In this document: piece by piece, positions 8,410 to 16,862 of the stretch
How the letters are laid out: each line of letters opens with the position of its first letter
Position numbering within the stretch: the stretch's first letter is position 1
DNA from: JAJYSO01 sp964495935
GTDB lineage: Bacteria; Bacteroidota; Bacteroidia; Flavobacteriales; Flavobacteriaceae
Length of the DNA: 64,000 bases
Assembly: GCA_964495935.1 (NCBI GenBank)
Contig: CAZBXQ010000009.1
Coordinates: 1 to 64,000 of the forward strand
Reading direction: 5' to 3'
Made by a program: the position numbers and the translations under genes
Notes under the pieces: model-generated
What the model was told of the DNA's origin: nothing
Database searches by the model: none
Seen by the model: the letters and a program-made list of their open reading frames with translations, nothing else

Positions 8410-9711
8410 ATGAAAGAAGTTTCCGGATTCTCCAAGTGCTCCAAAAATGAAAAAATAGCTTGGTTAACAACGCATTATTTTTCTGATGCCCAACAAGCAG
8501 AAGAGATTTTAAAAAGCTATTGGAATGACGATACCGAGCTTCAGCAATTACACGACGAATTTAGCGAAAACACGATAACCAACTATTATTTACCCTTTGG
8601 AATAGCCCCCAACTTCAAAATTAATGGAACGATTTATGCCATTCCCATGGTAACTGAAGAGAGTTCGGTGGTGGCAGCAGCTTGTAAAGCCGCCAAGTTC
8701 TGGATGAAGAACGGAGGCTTTAAAGCCGAGGTTTTAGGAACGACAAAATCCGGGCAGATCCATTTCTTATATGATGGCACCCCCGATAAACTCAATGATT
8801 TTTTTACTCGAATACAGTCTGATCTCCTATCTTCTACTCGACATTTAACGACTAATATGAGGAAACGGAACGGAGGAATCACAGCGTTGCGACTGGTCGA
8901 TAAAACCCGGGAGTTGGCCAACTATTATCAAATCGATGTAGATTTTGAAACCGCCGATGCCATGGGTGCCAATTTTATCAACTCCTGCCTGGAGCATCTT
9001 GCCAAAACCTTTGAAACCCTGATCGATCAGGACGATGAATTTGATGAGGAAGTAGAAATTATCATGTCCATCTTGTCCAACTATGTTCCGCATTGCCGGG
9101 TACGTGCTGAAGTTTCTTGCTCGATCTATGATTTCTTCACCGACCCGGAAGAATCACAGCTCTTTGCTCACAAGTTTGAACAAGCAGTACGAATTGCACA
9201 AGTGGCACCGGAGCGTGCTGTAACCCATAACAAAGGGGTAATGAACGGGATCGATGCCGTTATTCTGGCTACCGGAAACGATTTTAGAGCGGTCGAAGCC
9301 TGCGCCCAAGCCTATGCTGCCCGATCCGGAAAATATTCAAGTCTGACACAGGTCAAAATCGAGAACGACCAATTCCACTTTTGGCTGGAACTCCCTTTAG
9401 CACTGGGTACCGTTGGCGGGCTTACCCGTCTCCACCCGATTGTAAAAATCGCCCTTGAGCTTTTGCAACATCCCACTGCCAAACAGCTCATGCAAATCGC
9501 AGCGGTTGTCGGGCTGGCTCAAAACTTTGCCGCCATCGGCTCCTTAATCACCACCGGAATTCAGGAAGGACACATGAAAATGCACCTTAAAAACATTTTA
9601 AATCAGATTCAAGCCACCCCGCAGGAGCGACAGGCAATCAAAACTTATTTCAAGGACAACACCGTCTCCTACCGGGCCGTATTAAATCAATTGGAAAAAA
9701 TAAGAAAATAA
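8410..9711 (+). CDS. mvaA: Hydroxymethylglutaryl-CoA reductase, class II (degradative type)
   Basis: 433 aa. Interconverts HMG-CoA and mevalonate; in Bacteroidota with a mevalonate pathway it is the committed step of isoprenoid synthesis. Visible family motifs are ENTITNYYLPFGIAPNF (53-69), TEESSVVAAA (82-91, with the catalytic Glu), HNKGVMNGIDAVILATGND (catalytic Lys and Asp regions), GTVGGLTRLHP and the C-terminal catalytic His in GHMKMHL. There is no membrane anchor, as expected for class II enzymes. The next gene, a GHMP kinase, starts 10 bp after the stop, so the two form an operon for mevalonate formation and phosphorylation. An exact TAnnTTTG promoter element precedes the start. Cofactor preference cannot be read reliably from the sequence. 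Confidence 0.93.
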   Translation: MKEVSGFSKCSKNEKIAWLTTHYFSDAQQAEEILKSYWNDDTELQQLHDEFSENTITNYYLPFGIAPNFKINGTIYAIPMVTEESSVVAAACKAAKFWMKNGGFKAEVLGTTKSGQIHFLYDGTPDKLNDFFTRIQSDLLSSTRHLTTNMRKRNGGITALRLVDKTRELANYYQIDVDFETADAMGANFINSCLEHLAKTFETLIDQDDEFDEEVEIIMSILSNYVPHCRVRAEVSCSIYDFFTDPEESQLFAHKFEQAVRIAQVAPERAVTHNKGVMNGIDAVILATGNDFRAVEACAQAYAARSGKYSSLTQVKIENDQFHFWLELPLALGTVGGLTRLHPIVKIALELLQHPTAKQLMQIAAVVGLAQNFAAIGSLITTGIQEGHMKMHLKNILNQIQATPQERQAIKTYFKDNTVSYRAVLNQLEKIRK

Positions 9712-9721
9712 AATTTGAAAG

Positions 9722-10681
9722 ATGATTCAACACTATAACAGCCATGGGAAACTGTTGTTAACTGCCGAGTTTTTGGTGATCGATGGAGCGCAAGCCCTTG
9801 CCGTTCCCTGTAAATACGGTCAAAGCATGGAAGTTGAAACCATTGAAGAACCCGAAATATTATTGGAGAGTTATACCGACGAAGGAAAAATGTGGTACGA
9901 TGGCGTATTCTCCATGACCCGGGAAGAAGGAATTCAGAATATTTATGGGATGGTATATGGTTCTGCCGATGACAAAGCGGGAGCGCAAATGGTCACCCAA
10001 CGCATGGAGCAAATCTTTAATGCGATGCGACGCATGAAGCCACAATTCTTTGAAAACCGCGGATTTATCATCAAAAATCGATTGGATTTTCCTCGTTACT
10101 GGGGCCTGGGAACCTCTTCGACGCTTCTTTCTAATCTCGCTGAATGGGCTGATATTAACCCCTATTATCTATCTCGAGAAACCTTTGGCGGCAGTGCCTA
10201 TGACATTGCCTGTGCAACCAGCTCACAACCCATTTTATACCAACGCACCGCCAATGAGCAACCCCTCATCGGATTGGCCGATTTCGATCCCCCTTTTAAG
10301 GATCAGCTGTTTTTTGTCTATCTAAACCGCAAACAAGATACGCGTGAAGTTGTTAAACGATATAAAGAACAACCTTCCCCCAAGAAAAAACATTGGATCG
10401 AACAAGCCTCGGCCTATACACAAAGCTTCTTACAATGTAAAACCTTGGAGGAATTTGAGCATCTCATGAAAGCTCACGAAAGTTTACTCGCTAAGGTATT
10501 GGGATTGCCTTCGGTCAAAATTGCCCGTTTCCACGATTTTAAAGGAGCCGTCAAAAGTCTGGGAGCCTGGGGAGGTGATTTTATCTTGGCCACCGGTGGA
10601 ATAGAAGCCCGTCAATATTTTAAAAATAAAGGTTACGACACAATTATCCCTTACCGGGACATGGTTTTAAACGTTAAATAA
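9722..10681 (+). CDS. GHMP kinase of the GYDIA family (putative mevalonate-pathway kinase)
   Basis: 319 aa. The start SHGKLLLTAEFLVIDGAQALAVP is the typical GHMP-kinase N-terminus. WGLGTSSTLLSNLAEWA (about 121-137) is the P-loop-like PxxxGLGSSA motif, and GSAYDIACA is the variant that names the GYDIA family. A C-terminal GHMP motif appears as SLGAWGGDFILATGG. The family is a Bacteroidota-specific GHMP kinase usually found beside HMG-CoA reductase, so a role in phosphorylating mevalonate or phosphomevalonate is likely, though the exact substrate is not established by sequence. It is co-transcribed with mvaA (10-bp gap). Confidence 0.85.
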   Translation: MIQHYNSHGKLLLTAEFLVIDGAQALAVPCKYGQSMEVETIEEPEILLESYTDEGKMWYDGVFSMTREEGIQNIYGMVYGSADDKAGAQMVTQRMEQIFNAMRRMKPQFFENRGFIIKNRLDFPRYWGLGTSSTLLSNLAEWADINPYYLSRETFGGSAYDIACATSSQPILYQRTANEQPLIGLADFDPPFKDQLFFVYLNRKQDTREVVKRYKEQPSPKKKHWIEQASAYTQSFLQCKTLEEFEHLMKAHESLLAKVLGLPSVKIARFHDFKGAVKSLGAWGGDFILATGGIEARQYFKNKGYDTIIPYRDMVLNVK

Positions 10682-10742
10682 GACAAAAAAGAGAAATTTT
10701 GAGGAGGTAGTTTTATTTACTTTGAGTCCACAAATAAAACGC

Positions 10743-11381
10743 ATGGCTTACAAACTCTTTCTTTTTTTGATTTTAATTTCTTTTTCGGGGATTCCGGAAA
10801 CAACCGGCGCAACTCCCGTCAAACGCTCTCCTATTCCCCCAATAGCAGCGATCATGTCGATTTCAGCAGCACAGGAAATCGGATATCACAATACGCCCAT
10901 TCCTAAAAACATAAAAAATGTCGCACTCAGTAAAAAGAGTTCGGTTGGGGTTTATATTGAAAATCCAAATCCCGGAAAAAGTTTCCAAATCCAAGCCATC
11001 AAAGCACGTATTCAGGCATCTCGCGGAAAAAAGGGAACCATCAAGCTCCATCTGTACGAATTTTCCGAGGACCGAACGATAAGTGAAGACCTGTTGAAGA
11101 ATCAATATATGGCAACCGTTGATGAGAACGGAGCAATAAGGACATTTCCCATAAAGAATAAAGTTACTCTGAAAGGCGCAGGGATTTTAGTAGTGGTGCA
11201 ATGGATGGGAGGCGCCCAAGTGCAAATTCCGGCCGGTGAAACGACAACGCTCAAAAGCAATGTCAATTATAATATCCCCAATCCCGATAATATTGGAGCC
11301 GGTACAAAAGCCGCCCAAATTTTAAAACATCAGGTTTTGGATACCGAGCACCCGCTTACTATAGGTCTGGTGATCGAGTAA
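10743..11381 (+). CDS. Secreted protein of unknown function (212 aa)
   Basis: I chose ATG at 10743, giving MAYKLFLFLILISFSG, a clear signal peptide. A TTG 21 bp upstream is less likely because it lies inside a -7-like sequence (TTACTTTG at 10717-10724). The mature protein is basic and beta-rich, with two areas that look like Ig or jelly-roll strands (SVGVYIENPNPGKSFQIQAI and KGTIKLHLYEF). It ends GLVIE. This pattern resembles secreted beta-sandwich domains of unknown function in Flavobacteriia. It follows the mevalonate genes by 60 bp but probably has its own promoter. Confidence 0.6.
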   Translation: MAYKLFLFLILISFSGIPETTGATPVKRSPIPPIAAIMSISAAQEIGYHNTPIPKNIKNVALSKKSSVGVYIENPNPGKSFQIQAIKARIQASRGKKGTIKLHLYEFSEDRTISEDLLKNQYMATVDENGAIRTFPIKNKVTLKGAGILVVVQWMGGAQVQIPAGETTTLKSNVNYNIPNPDNIGAGTKAAQILKHQVLDTEHPLTIGLVIE

Positions 11382-11386
11382 TTCCC

Positions 11387-11417
11387 TTGTAATCCATCGG
11401 CATAAACACTATCTTTG
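11387..11417 (+). promoter_or_regulatory. Complete Bacteroidota promoter, almost leaderless
   Basis: TTG at 11387-11389 (-33) and TATCTTTG at 11410-11417 (-7) are separated by 20 bp, the canonical arrangement. The ATG at 11426 lies only 8 bp after the -7 element, so the transcript should start within a few bases of the start codon. Confidence 0.65.
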
Positions 11418-11425
11418 CCGGCCGT

Positions 11426-11743
11426 ATGACACTTCTTTATCAATCTGCCTATTTTGCGATTTACCAGTGTGAGCGTAGCCGCCGCTTCCGGTTTGTCTGC
11501 TCTTCCAAACGAGTAGAGCTCACCTGTTGTCAACTTCTGGCATTGCGTACCCGGGTTGTCAATATCGATTTAGACGCTCATTTTGACAATGCACGAAATC
11601 CCCGGGGGCTGGAAATTTTGACGTTTTGCAATCGCCAGCATCTACTCCTTCTGAATACCTACGAAGTAATCGATCTGAAACGCTTGATGAAAGCCACTTT
11701 TGACAAACTCCTCTTTGCTGCTGACGGTCTGCAGACCACATAA
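11426..11743 (+). CDS. Small cytoplasmic protein, possibly DUF6686-like
   Basis: 105 aa, no signal peptide. The layout, with a Cys-containing beta segment near the start (YQCERSRRFRFVCSSKRVEL), a middle region, and a final hydrophobic/helical part with LLLLNTYEVIDLKRLMKATFDKLL, resembles the short DUF6686-type proteins of Flavobacteriia. This is from memory and uncertain. The canonical promoter at 11387-11417 supports it as a real gene with a very short 5' leader. It precedes the ferritin gene by 97 bp, and ferritin appears to have its own promoter. Function unknown. Confidence 0.6.
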   Translation: MTLLYQSAYFAIYQCERSRRFRFVCSSKRVELTCCQLLALRTRVVNIDLDAHFDNARNPRGLEILTFCNRQHLLLLNTYEVIDLKRLMKATFDKLLFAADGLQTT

Positions 11744-11840
11744 GGGCAATAGGTTTAGTTAGACTGACTTCAAATAACTTAATTCTTATCAAAGAATGCC
11801 TAATTTTCGTAACTTTAGGGTTCATAAAAATTTGAAGATT

Positions 11841-12356
11841 ATGAAAGATATCATGCGTCAAAAACTGGGAATTCATGTTGAAGTAATGGATTTACTCAAC
11901 CAACAGATCCAAATGGAAGCCCAAGCCTCGGCTTCTTATCTTGCGATGGCTTCTTGGTGCGATCAAAATAGTTTTACACAAAGTGCTCATTTACTATATG
12001 AACAAGCTGCGGAAGAACGAGAGCACCAAATGAAGATTTTTCACTATATTAATGATAATGGAGGCACTGCTTATTCTCCCGAAGTACAAGTAAGCCTGCA
12101 CGATTTTAGTTCGCTTCAGGAGATTTATGAGGTTGCACTGGAAGAGGAGATCAATGTCACGCAATCCATCCATAAAATCGTAAAATTTAGTCGGAAGAAA
12201 GAAGACTTTCGCAGCGAAAATTTCTTGCAATGGTTTGTTAAAGAACAGATGGAGGAAGAACAAAAGATGAGAGCCATTCTCGATTTGTTCGACCTGATGA
12301 AAGACAGCCCAATCGCGGATAAATTAGTTGACGAACGCGTTCAAGCTGCGGAGTAG
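11841..12356 (+). CDS. ftnA: Ferritin, iron-storage protein
   Basis: 171 aa from ATG at 11841. An in-frame ATG at 11796 would add 15 residues, but a -7-like TAACTTTA lies at 11810-11817, inside that extension. The sequence has the bacterial non-haem ferritin pattern: QIQMEAQASASYLAMASWCDQ (first ferroxidase Glu), EQAAEEREHQMKIFHYIND (the E..EREH iron ligands), and later EQMEEEQKMRAILDL. Family role: oxidation and storage of iron in a 24-mer cytoplasmic shell. A strong intrinsic terminator follows at 12392. A single transcription unit is likely. Confidence 0.92.
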   Translation: MKDIMRQKLGIHVEVMDLLNQQIQMEAQASASYLAMASWCDQNSFTQSAHLLYEQAAEEREHQMKIFHYINDNGGTAYSPEVQVSLHDFSSLQEIYEVALEEEINVTQSIHKIVKFSRKKEDFRSENFLQWFVKEQMEEEQKMRAILDLFDLMKDSPIADKLVDERVQAAE

Positions 12357-12391
12357 TACGAAATTTATATTCTTAAACGGCTCATAACAAA

Positions 12392-12431
12392 CCCCGAAGA
12401 GAAGTTAAATAAACCCTCTTCGGGGATTTTT
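12392..12431 (+). terminator. Intrinsic terminator after ferritin
   Basis: A perfect 10-bp stem, CCCCGAAGAG with CTCTTCGGGG, has a 14-nt loop and is followed by a run of T (ATTTTT). It lies 36 bp downstream of the ferritin stop codon. Confidence 0.85.
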
Positions 12432-12471
12432 CAAGCCGACAACCGATACTTTCACTGCTCGGACAGAACTG

Positions 12472-12543
12472 TGACTCTACCGGGATTCGAACCCGGATCT
12501 TAAGTTCCGGAAACTCAAATTCTATCCATTGAACTATAGAGCC
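12472..12543 (-). tRNA. tRNA-Arg (CCG anticodon)
   Basis: The minus strand folds into a full cloverleaf: acceptor GGCTCTA with TAGAGTC, a D arm with GTTC and GAAT, anticodon stem TGAGT with ACTTA and loop TTCCGGA (anticodon CCG), and T arm CCGGG-TTCGAAT-CCCGG. The discriminator is A. The 3' CCA is not encoded, as is common in Bacteroidota. It lies 53 bp downstream of the HAD-hydrolase gene on the same strand. Confidence 0.93.
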
Positions 12544-12596
12544 GTTCCAAATTTACCGATTATTTTCAAAAATCGAATACGGCTATACTAATCCTT

Positions 12597-13256
12597 TTAC
12601 GACCCCAAAAAGTTCATTCCCACCTTAATCTCCCGATAATCTGTGATCACTTTTTGAGCCTGCTCATAGTGCTGATTTTTGGAATGCTTGCTCTTATAGC
12701 CCACACAATATATTCCGGCAGCATTGGCAGCCTGAATTCCATGGGTAGAATCTTCAATTACGATACAGTTTTCCCGAGGCTCTCCAGCCCGTTCAGCCGC
12801 TAATTCATATATCTCGGGATGGGGTTTGGAAGCCTTTAAATCGGCACCACTAAGCTTATCTTTAAAGTATGGAGCCAGCTCAAAACGTTCAAAAACCCAA
12901 TTAATGGTAGTCATACTGGCCGAGGAAGCCAAAACCATGGTTATTCCATTTTGATTATAGTTTTGGATAAGATCGAATACCCCCGGAATGAGATCAAAAT
13001 CCGGATCATTATCAAAAAACACCTTGAAGTATTCCCGTTTCTTGTCCACTAATTCCTGAGGAGCCACCGATAACCCGAAATGACTTACCAATTCCTCACA
13101 CATCTCCAGGGTAGCTCTCCCGGTAAAAGACGTGTACAATTCTTCAGAAACATCGATATCAAAATAGGCAAACATTTCAAATGCGGCTTTCCGGTGTAAG
13201 GGTTCGGTATCTACAATCACCCCATCCATATCAAAAAGTGCAGCTTTAAAAGGCAT
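12597..13256 (-). CDS. HAD-superfamily phosphatase/phosphomutase (beta-PGM-like)
   Basis: 219 aa. Motif I is FDMDGVIVDTEP (nucleophile Asp and acid Asp, about residues 8-19), motif II LASSAS, motif III Lys in KASKPHPEIY, and motif IV VIEDSTHGIQAANAAG. A helical cap domain lies between motifs I and II, so it is HAD subfamily IA, the group of beta-phosphoglucomutases and sugar-phosphate phosphatases. Motif I with T-E-P and motif IV ED-STHGI are typical of the beta-PGM/YcjU/YniC branch. The exact substrate cannot be called. The gene stands upstream of tRNA-Arg on the same strand and ends 53 bp before it. Confidence 0.85.
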   Translation of the reverse strand: MPFKAALFDMDGVIVDTEPLHRKAAFEMFAYFDIDVSEELYTSFTGRATLEMCEELVSHFGLSVAPQELVDKKREYFKVFFDNDPDFDLIPGVFDLIQNYNQNGITMVLASSASMTTINWVFERFELAPYFKDKLSGADLKASKPHPEIYELAAERAGEPRENCIVIEDSTHGIQAANAAGIYCVGYKSKHSKNQHYEQAQKVITDYREIKVGMNFLGS

Positions 13257-13421
13257 ATAAACAGTTCAAAAGTTAAGTTTTGCGAAGCTAAGACCTTTTG
13301 ATCGCATCGGAAAATAACGCCTCCACTAAAACCATTTTCCCTTTCAGTTCTAAAAAAGAATTAAATCCTGCTCAAAAGCTTTATTATTTTGTAATATGAG
13401 GATATTAATCAAAAACACAAG

Positions 13422-13655
13422 ATGATGAACTGGCAGAAAAAAAACAACAAACTAACGAGAACCTTTGAATTTAACGATTTTACAGAGGCTTTCGGATTCA
13501 TGACAAGGGTTGCCTTTTTGGCTGAAAAAATGCAACACCACCCCGAGTGGAGCAATGTGTATAACAAAGTTACCATTGAACTTTGCACGCATGATGATGG
13601 TCATAAAATCACCGATAAGGACCGGGAATTGGCGACGGCTATCGATAAAATATAA
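13422..13655 (+). CDS. phhB: 4a-hydroxytetrahydrobiopterin dehydratase (pterin-4-alpha-carbinolamine dehydratase)
   Basis: 77 aa with the family signature: FLAEKMQHHPEWSNVYNKVTI followed by THDDGHKITDKD. The active-site residues (HHPEW and the Asp/His of THD) are present. Family role: recycling of the tetrahydrobiopterin cofactor after aromatic amino-acid hydroxylation, with some members also acting as moonlighting dimerisation factors. The protein is shorter than the usual 95-110 aa because the N-terminal extension is reduced, which is common in Bacteroidota. No phenylalanine hydroxylase gene is in the window. It is convergent with D-serine dehydratase; a hairpin lies between the two. Confidence 0.88.
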   Translation: MMNWQKKNNKLTRTFEFNDFTEAFGFMTRVAFLAEKMQHHPEWSNVYNKVTIELCTHDDGHKITDKDRELATAIDKI

Positions 13656-13713
13656 GAGGAAAGCACACGTTGAAAAGTGGAGAAGACGCTGTACCTATTA
13701 GTTCTCGATCTTT

Positions 13714-13756
13714 GGGGATACAAAACCCAAGCGATAGCGGTATAGGGTGTATCCCC
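13714..13756. terminator. Hairpin between convergent genes
   Basis: GGGGATACA (13714-13722) pairs perfectly with TGTATCCCC (13748-13756). It lies between the stops of the pterin dehydratase (plus) and D-serine dehydratase (minus), so it could terminate both. No long T run is present, so confidence is moderate. Confidence 0.5.
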
Positions 13757-13757
13757 G

Positions 13758-15083
13758 TTAATCGTTTTTCTCCAGCAATTCTTTCCCCCGTTTATAAAAT
13801 TCGTGCCGTTCTTTTTCAGGAACCAGATCCCCTCCCGTTGCCCAGGCGACATGAGTTGCATTTTCCATGTTTAACCCTTGTTGCTCCGCATAATTGCTTT
13901 GCCTCACCAGCTGCGGACCAATTAATCCGGCAGCCGCCGAGGGTTCCAAAAAAATATTTTCGGTATCCATCAACTGAGTGAGCAATCGAAAAAGCCTGTC
14001 ATCGGCAACTGTATAAATACCGCTTATCATCTCCTTACTAATTTTAGTGGCAAACTTGGAAGGACGGGCTACCGCCAACCCATCGGCTTCAGTTCGCCCA
14101 TCCAGTCCGATATCCCGAACACTTATAGCGTTCATTTTACCGGTAATCAATCCTATTAAAACAGCCGGTGAAGACGTGGGCTCCACAAAAAAGCAATGCA
14201 CATGATCCCCGAAGATTTGCTTTAATCCAAAAGCCGTTCCCCCGGGCGAGCCGCCTACCCCACAAGGAGAATACACCAATAACGGATGATTCGCATCTAC
14301 CTCAACCCCCTGTTCATTCAGCTGTTTAGCAATTCGTATCGCTCCGATGGTATAACCCAAAAAAAGGGGGAAAGAATCCTCATCATCTACAAAATGGGCT
14401 TGAGGATCTTGCTGTGTCTCCTTTCGCGCCCGTATTATAGCCTCGCTAAAATTACCCGGAAACTCGATCACCCGGGCTCCTTTTGCTCTTAATAAATTTT
14501 TCTTCCAGGCCTTTGCATCGTCAGACATATACACCGTCACCGAAAACCCCAAAGCCGTACCCATCATCCCGATGCTCAGCCCCAAATTCCCGGTGGAGGC
14601 CACACCGATGTGATAGGAACTGAAAAACGTCTTAAATCGTTGGGTAGCAAAGGCTTTATAATTTTGATCCGGTTTGATTAATCCCGCTTTCAAAGCCAGC
14701 TTCTCAGCATATTGTAACACCTCAAAAAAGCCTCCCCGAGCCTTAATAGAGCCGGTAATCGGCAGGGCGTTATCACACTTGAGAAAGAGTTTCCCTTTAA
14801 AAGCTGCTTCCTGTTTCAGCAACTCCTGCATCTTGGGAATGGGCGTTAAAGGAGATTCGATAATCCCATTTTTTTCAGCCGTTTCGGGAAAAGCTTGTGC
14901 TATAAAAGGAGCAAACCGATCCCATAATTTAGCCGCTTCAAACATCTCCTCGGCACCCTCCGGAAAAGCAGACATTTCCTGTATTTTTCGCCGATCGGGA
15001 TTTTGCCAAATCAACGGTCGCTTCTCGAGAATATCCTTAAGAATCGGGTTCCTATCAATCATCTTCTGAATTTCAGGAGTCAT
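13758..15083 (-). CDS. dsdA: D-serine ammonia-lyase (D-serine dehydratase)
   Basis: 441 aa, the normal length for DsdA. It is a PLP enzyme of fold type II that deaminates D-serine to pyruvate and ammonia. Visible motifs are the PLP lysine in ITGSIKARGG, the substrate loop ASTGNLGLSIG, the glycine-rich phosphate-binding loop SPCGVGGSPGG, and the C-terminal FLEPSAAAGL and HVAWATGGDLVP, all typical of DsdA and not of L-threonine dehydratases. No adjacent D-serine transporter or LysR-type regulator (DsdX/DsdC) is present, so it likely serves detoxification or amino-acid use. Single gene with its own promoter region. Confidence 0.93.
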   Translation of the reverse strand: MTPEIQKMIDRNPILKDILEKRPLIWQNPDRRKIQEMSAFPEGAEEMFEAAKLWDRFAPFIAQAFPETAEKNGIIESPLTPIPKMQELLKQEAAFKGKLFLKCDNALPITGSIKARGGFFEVLQYAEKLALKAGLIKPDQNYKAFATQRFKTFFSSYHIGVASTGNLGLSIGMMGTALGFSVTVYMSDDAKAWKKNLLRAKGARVIEFPGNFSEAIIRARKETQQDPQAHFVDDEDSFPLFLGYTIGAIRIAKQLNEQGVEVDANHPLLVYSPCGVGGSPGGTAFGLKQIFGDHVHCFFVEPTSSPAVLIGLITGKMNAISVRDIGLDGRTEADGLAVARPSKFATKISKEMISGIYTVADDRLFRLLTQLMDTENIFLEPSAAAGLIGPQLVRQSNYAEQQGLNMENATHVAWATGGDLVPEKERHEFYKRGKELLEKND

Positions 15084-15595
15084 AAATATATCCTTTTTTT
15101 ATTCTTTCTCTTAAAGATAAAGATATCCAAAATTTAGCAGATTCAATCGTTCTTCTACCCAACTTCGCCAATTTTTAAAGAAAGGAAGGTCTTTGAGGAA
15201 CGTCGTGTTCTCGCTCAAACATACTCCGAGGGAAAGAACCCGTCGATTTAAAAACAAAACCCCGGGATTATATTTTTTAATATTTTTAACAGTTCTTCAA
15301 TTCCAATACCGGCTCTCGCCAAAGCCCGAATCCAACAGTCTTCTCAGAACCTCTATACAGGTAAAAATCCATTTCCTGATGAGGGAAATACAATTTTGTT
15401 AGAGTCATTCTAAAATTCTATGTCTATATGATATTATTAACACTGTTCATTTTTTTATTGATTTGACAATCAATATATTAATATTTTATAATCGTTAAAG
15501 CATTAAAATGAATTAACAGCTATATATATTTTCTTTATATTTGATTATCCCACGCGTTAAAAACGCAAGGCTTTTTTCATTAACACTATAATCTT
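15084..15595. other. 512-bp spacer with OmpP1 promoter and possible gene debris
   Basis: Between the divergent dsdA and ompP1 genes. A plus-strand frame without a start codon, at about 15249-15408, translates plausibly and ends YTGKNPFPDEGNTILLESF, so a decayed gene tail is possible. An AT-rich stretch follows, then the promoter at 15536. No RNA gene was recognised. Confidence 0.35.
15536..15543 (+). promoter_or_regulatory. -7 element for the FadL/SGNH operon
   Basis: TATATTTG, an exact TAnnTTTG, lies 52 bp before the ompP1 ATG. The leader contains a small palindrome (GCGTTAAAAACGC). Confidence 0.6.
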
Positions 15596-16831
15596 ATGAG
15601 AAAAACATTCTTTATTATTCTTTTACTATTGACCGCTTCGGCAGGGCTTTTTGCACAAGGGTATCAATTGAATCTGCAAGGTACCCGGCAAATCGGTAAA
15701 GGCTCCACAGGTCTGGCTCAACCTACCGATGCCACGGCCTTGTTTACAAATCCCGGAAGCGCGGCTTTCTTAGAGCAAAACGGAGTAACCGTCGGTATTA
15801 CCCCTACCTTCACCAAAGGGACTTTTACAGACGGATATTCCAACGAAAAATTTGAAACCGACAACCCCACCGAAACCCCATTCAACGCCAGTGTTGTTTT
15901 TGGAAATCCGGAGGGAAAATGGCGGTACGGGCTCTCTGTGTACACGCCGTTTGGAAGCACTAACAAATGGCAGGAAGGAGCGACCGGGCGATTTGACACC
16001 AAAGAAATTTCCCTGTTATCCGTCTCCATTCAACCCACGGTCAGCTACAAGATCAGTGAAAAATGGGGCGTTGGGATCGGACTTACCTATACCTACGGAA
16101 ACGTAGATATTCGAAGAGACGAAAACATCCTCCTCAATAACGGAGATTTTCTGGAAACGCGTATCAAATCGGATGCCCATGGATTTAACGTCAATGCCGG
16201 TTTGTATTTTAAGCCTTCCGAAAAGGTAGCAATGGCCTTTACCTACCGCTCTCCTCTGGATATGAAAGCCCAAGGAGGAACGGCTAATTTTACGGCACCT
16301 CCCTATATGCAGGGGGCTCAATTCCCGGAAGGAGGTTCTACGGGAATCAAAGCTACTCTGCCCCTCCCACAGATTTTTGGATTGGGAGTGACCTACACCC
16401 CAAACGAATTCTGGGTGTTTAACGGAGAAGTCTATCTATCGGATTGGAGTCGCTACGATGTCATCAACATTGAGCTGGACGAAGAGGTCAACGGGAAAAA
16501 CAGTGATCAGCTCATACGCCACTACGACAAGGGATACAGCATTCGCTTTGGAACCGAGTATCTTTCGGGGAAGAAATATGAATTACGTGCCGGATTTATT
16601 GCCAGTGCTACTCCCATCCATGAGAATTATGCCAGTCCCGATGTACCGGATGCCAATCGAATTAGTCCATCCGTCGGAGGAAGTTATATTTTCTCCGAGC
16701 ATTTTCGGATAGACGCCGCTTTTCTGGCTGAATTCATTCATCGGGAAACCCACAATATCGTCACCGATATCAAGGGAACATACAACTACAACCTATTTTT
16801 CCCATCCATTGGCCTGACTTACAACTTTTAA
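15596..16831 (+). CDS. OmpP1/FadL/TodX-family outer membrane porin
   Basis: 411 aa. Signal peptide MRKTFFIILLLLTASAGLFAQ with cleavage before GYQLNLQG. The mature N-terminus RQIGKGSTGLAQPTDATALFTNPGSAAFLE is the FadL-type plug/hatch region, and the rest is a series of amphipathic beta strands ending in aromatic F (SIGLTYNF), the outer-membrane insertion signal. Family role: diffusion channel for long-chain fatty acids and other hydrophobic compounds. The gene is followed 31 bp later by an SGNH lipoprotein hydrolase in the same orientation. I infer a lipid-handling operon, in which the hydrolase may release fatty acids from esters at the cell surface and the porin takes them up. Confidence 0.9.
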   Translation: MRKTFFIILLLLTASAGLFAQGYQLNLQGTRQIGKGSTGLAQPTDATALFTNPGSAAFLEQNGVTVGITPTFTKGTFTDGYSNEKFETDNPTETPFNASVVFGNPEGKWRYGLSVYTPFGSTNKWQEGATGRFDTKEISLLSVSIQPTVSYKISEKWGVGIGLTYTYGNVDIRRDENILLNNGDFLETRIKSDAHGFNVNAGLYFKPSEKVAMAFTYRSPLDMKAQGGTANFTAPPYMQGAQFPEGGSTGIKATLPLPQIFGLGVTYTPNEFWVFNGEVYLSDWSRYDVINIELDEEVNGKNSDQLIRHYDKGYSIRFGTEYLSGKKYELRAGFIASATPIHENYASPDVPDANRISPSVGGSYIFSEHFRIDAAFLAEFIHRETHNIVTDIKGTYNYNLFFPSIGLTYNF

Positions 16832-16862
16832 CGACAACTAACGCAATCAAAGAAAACTTACG

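Noticed and set aside
15193..15402. 69-codon plus-strand ORF in the spacer before the FadL-type gene
   Set aside because: A different frame of the same stretch reads more like a protein tail, and neither has a clear start or family.
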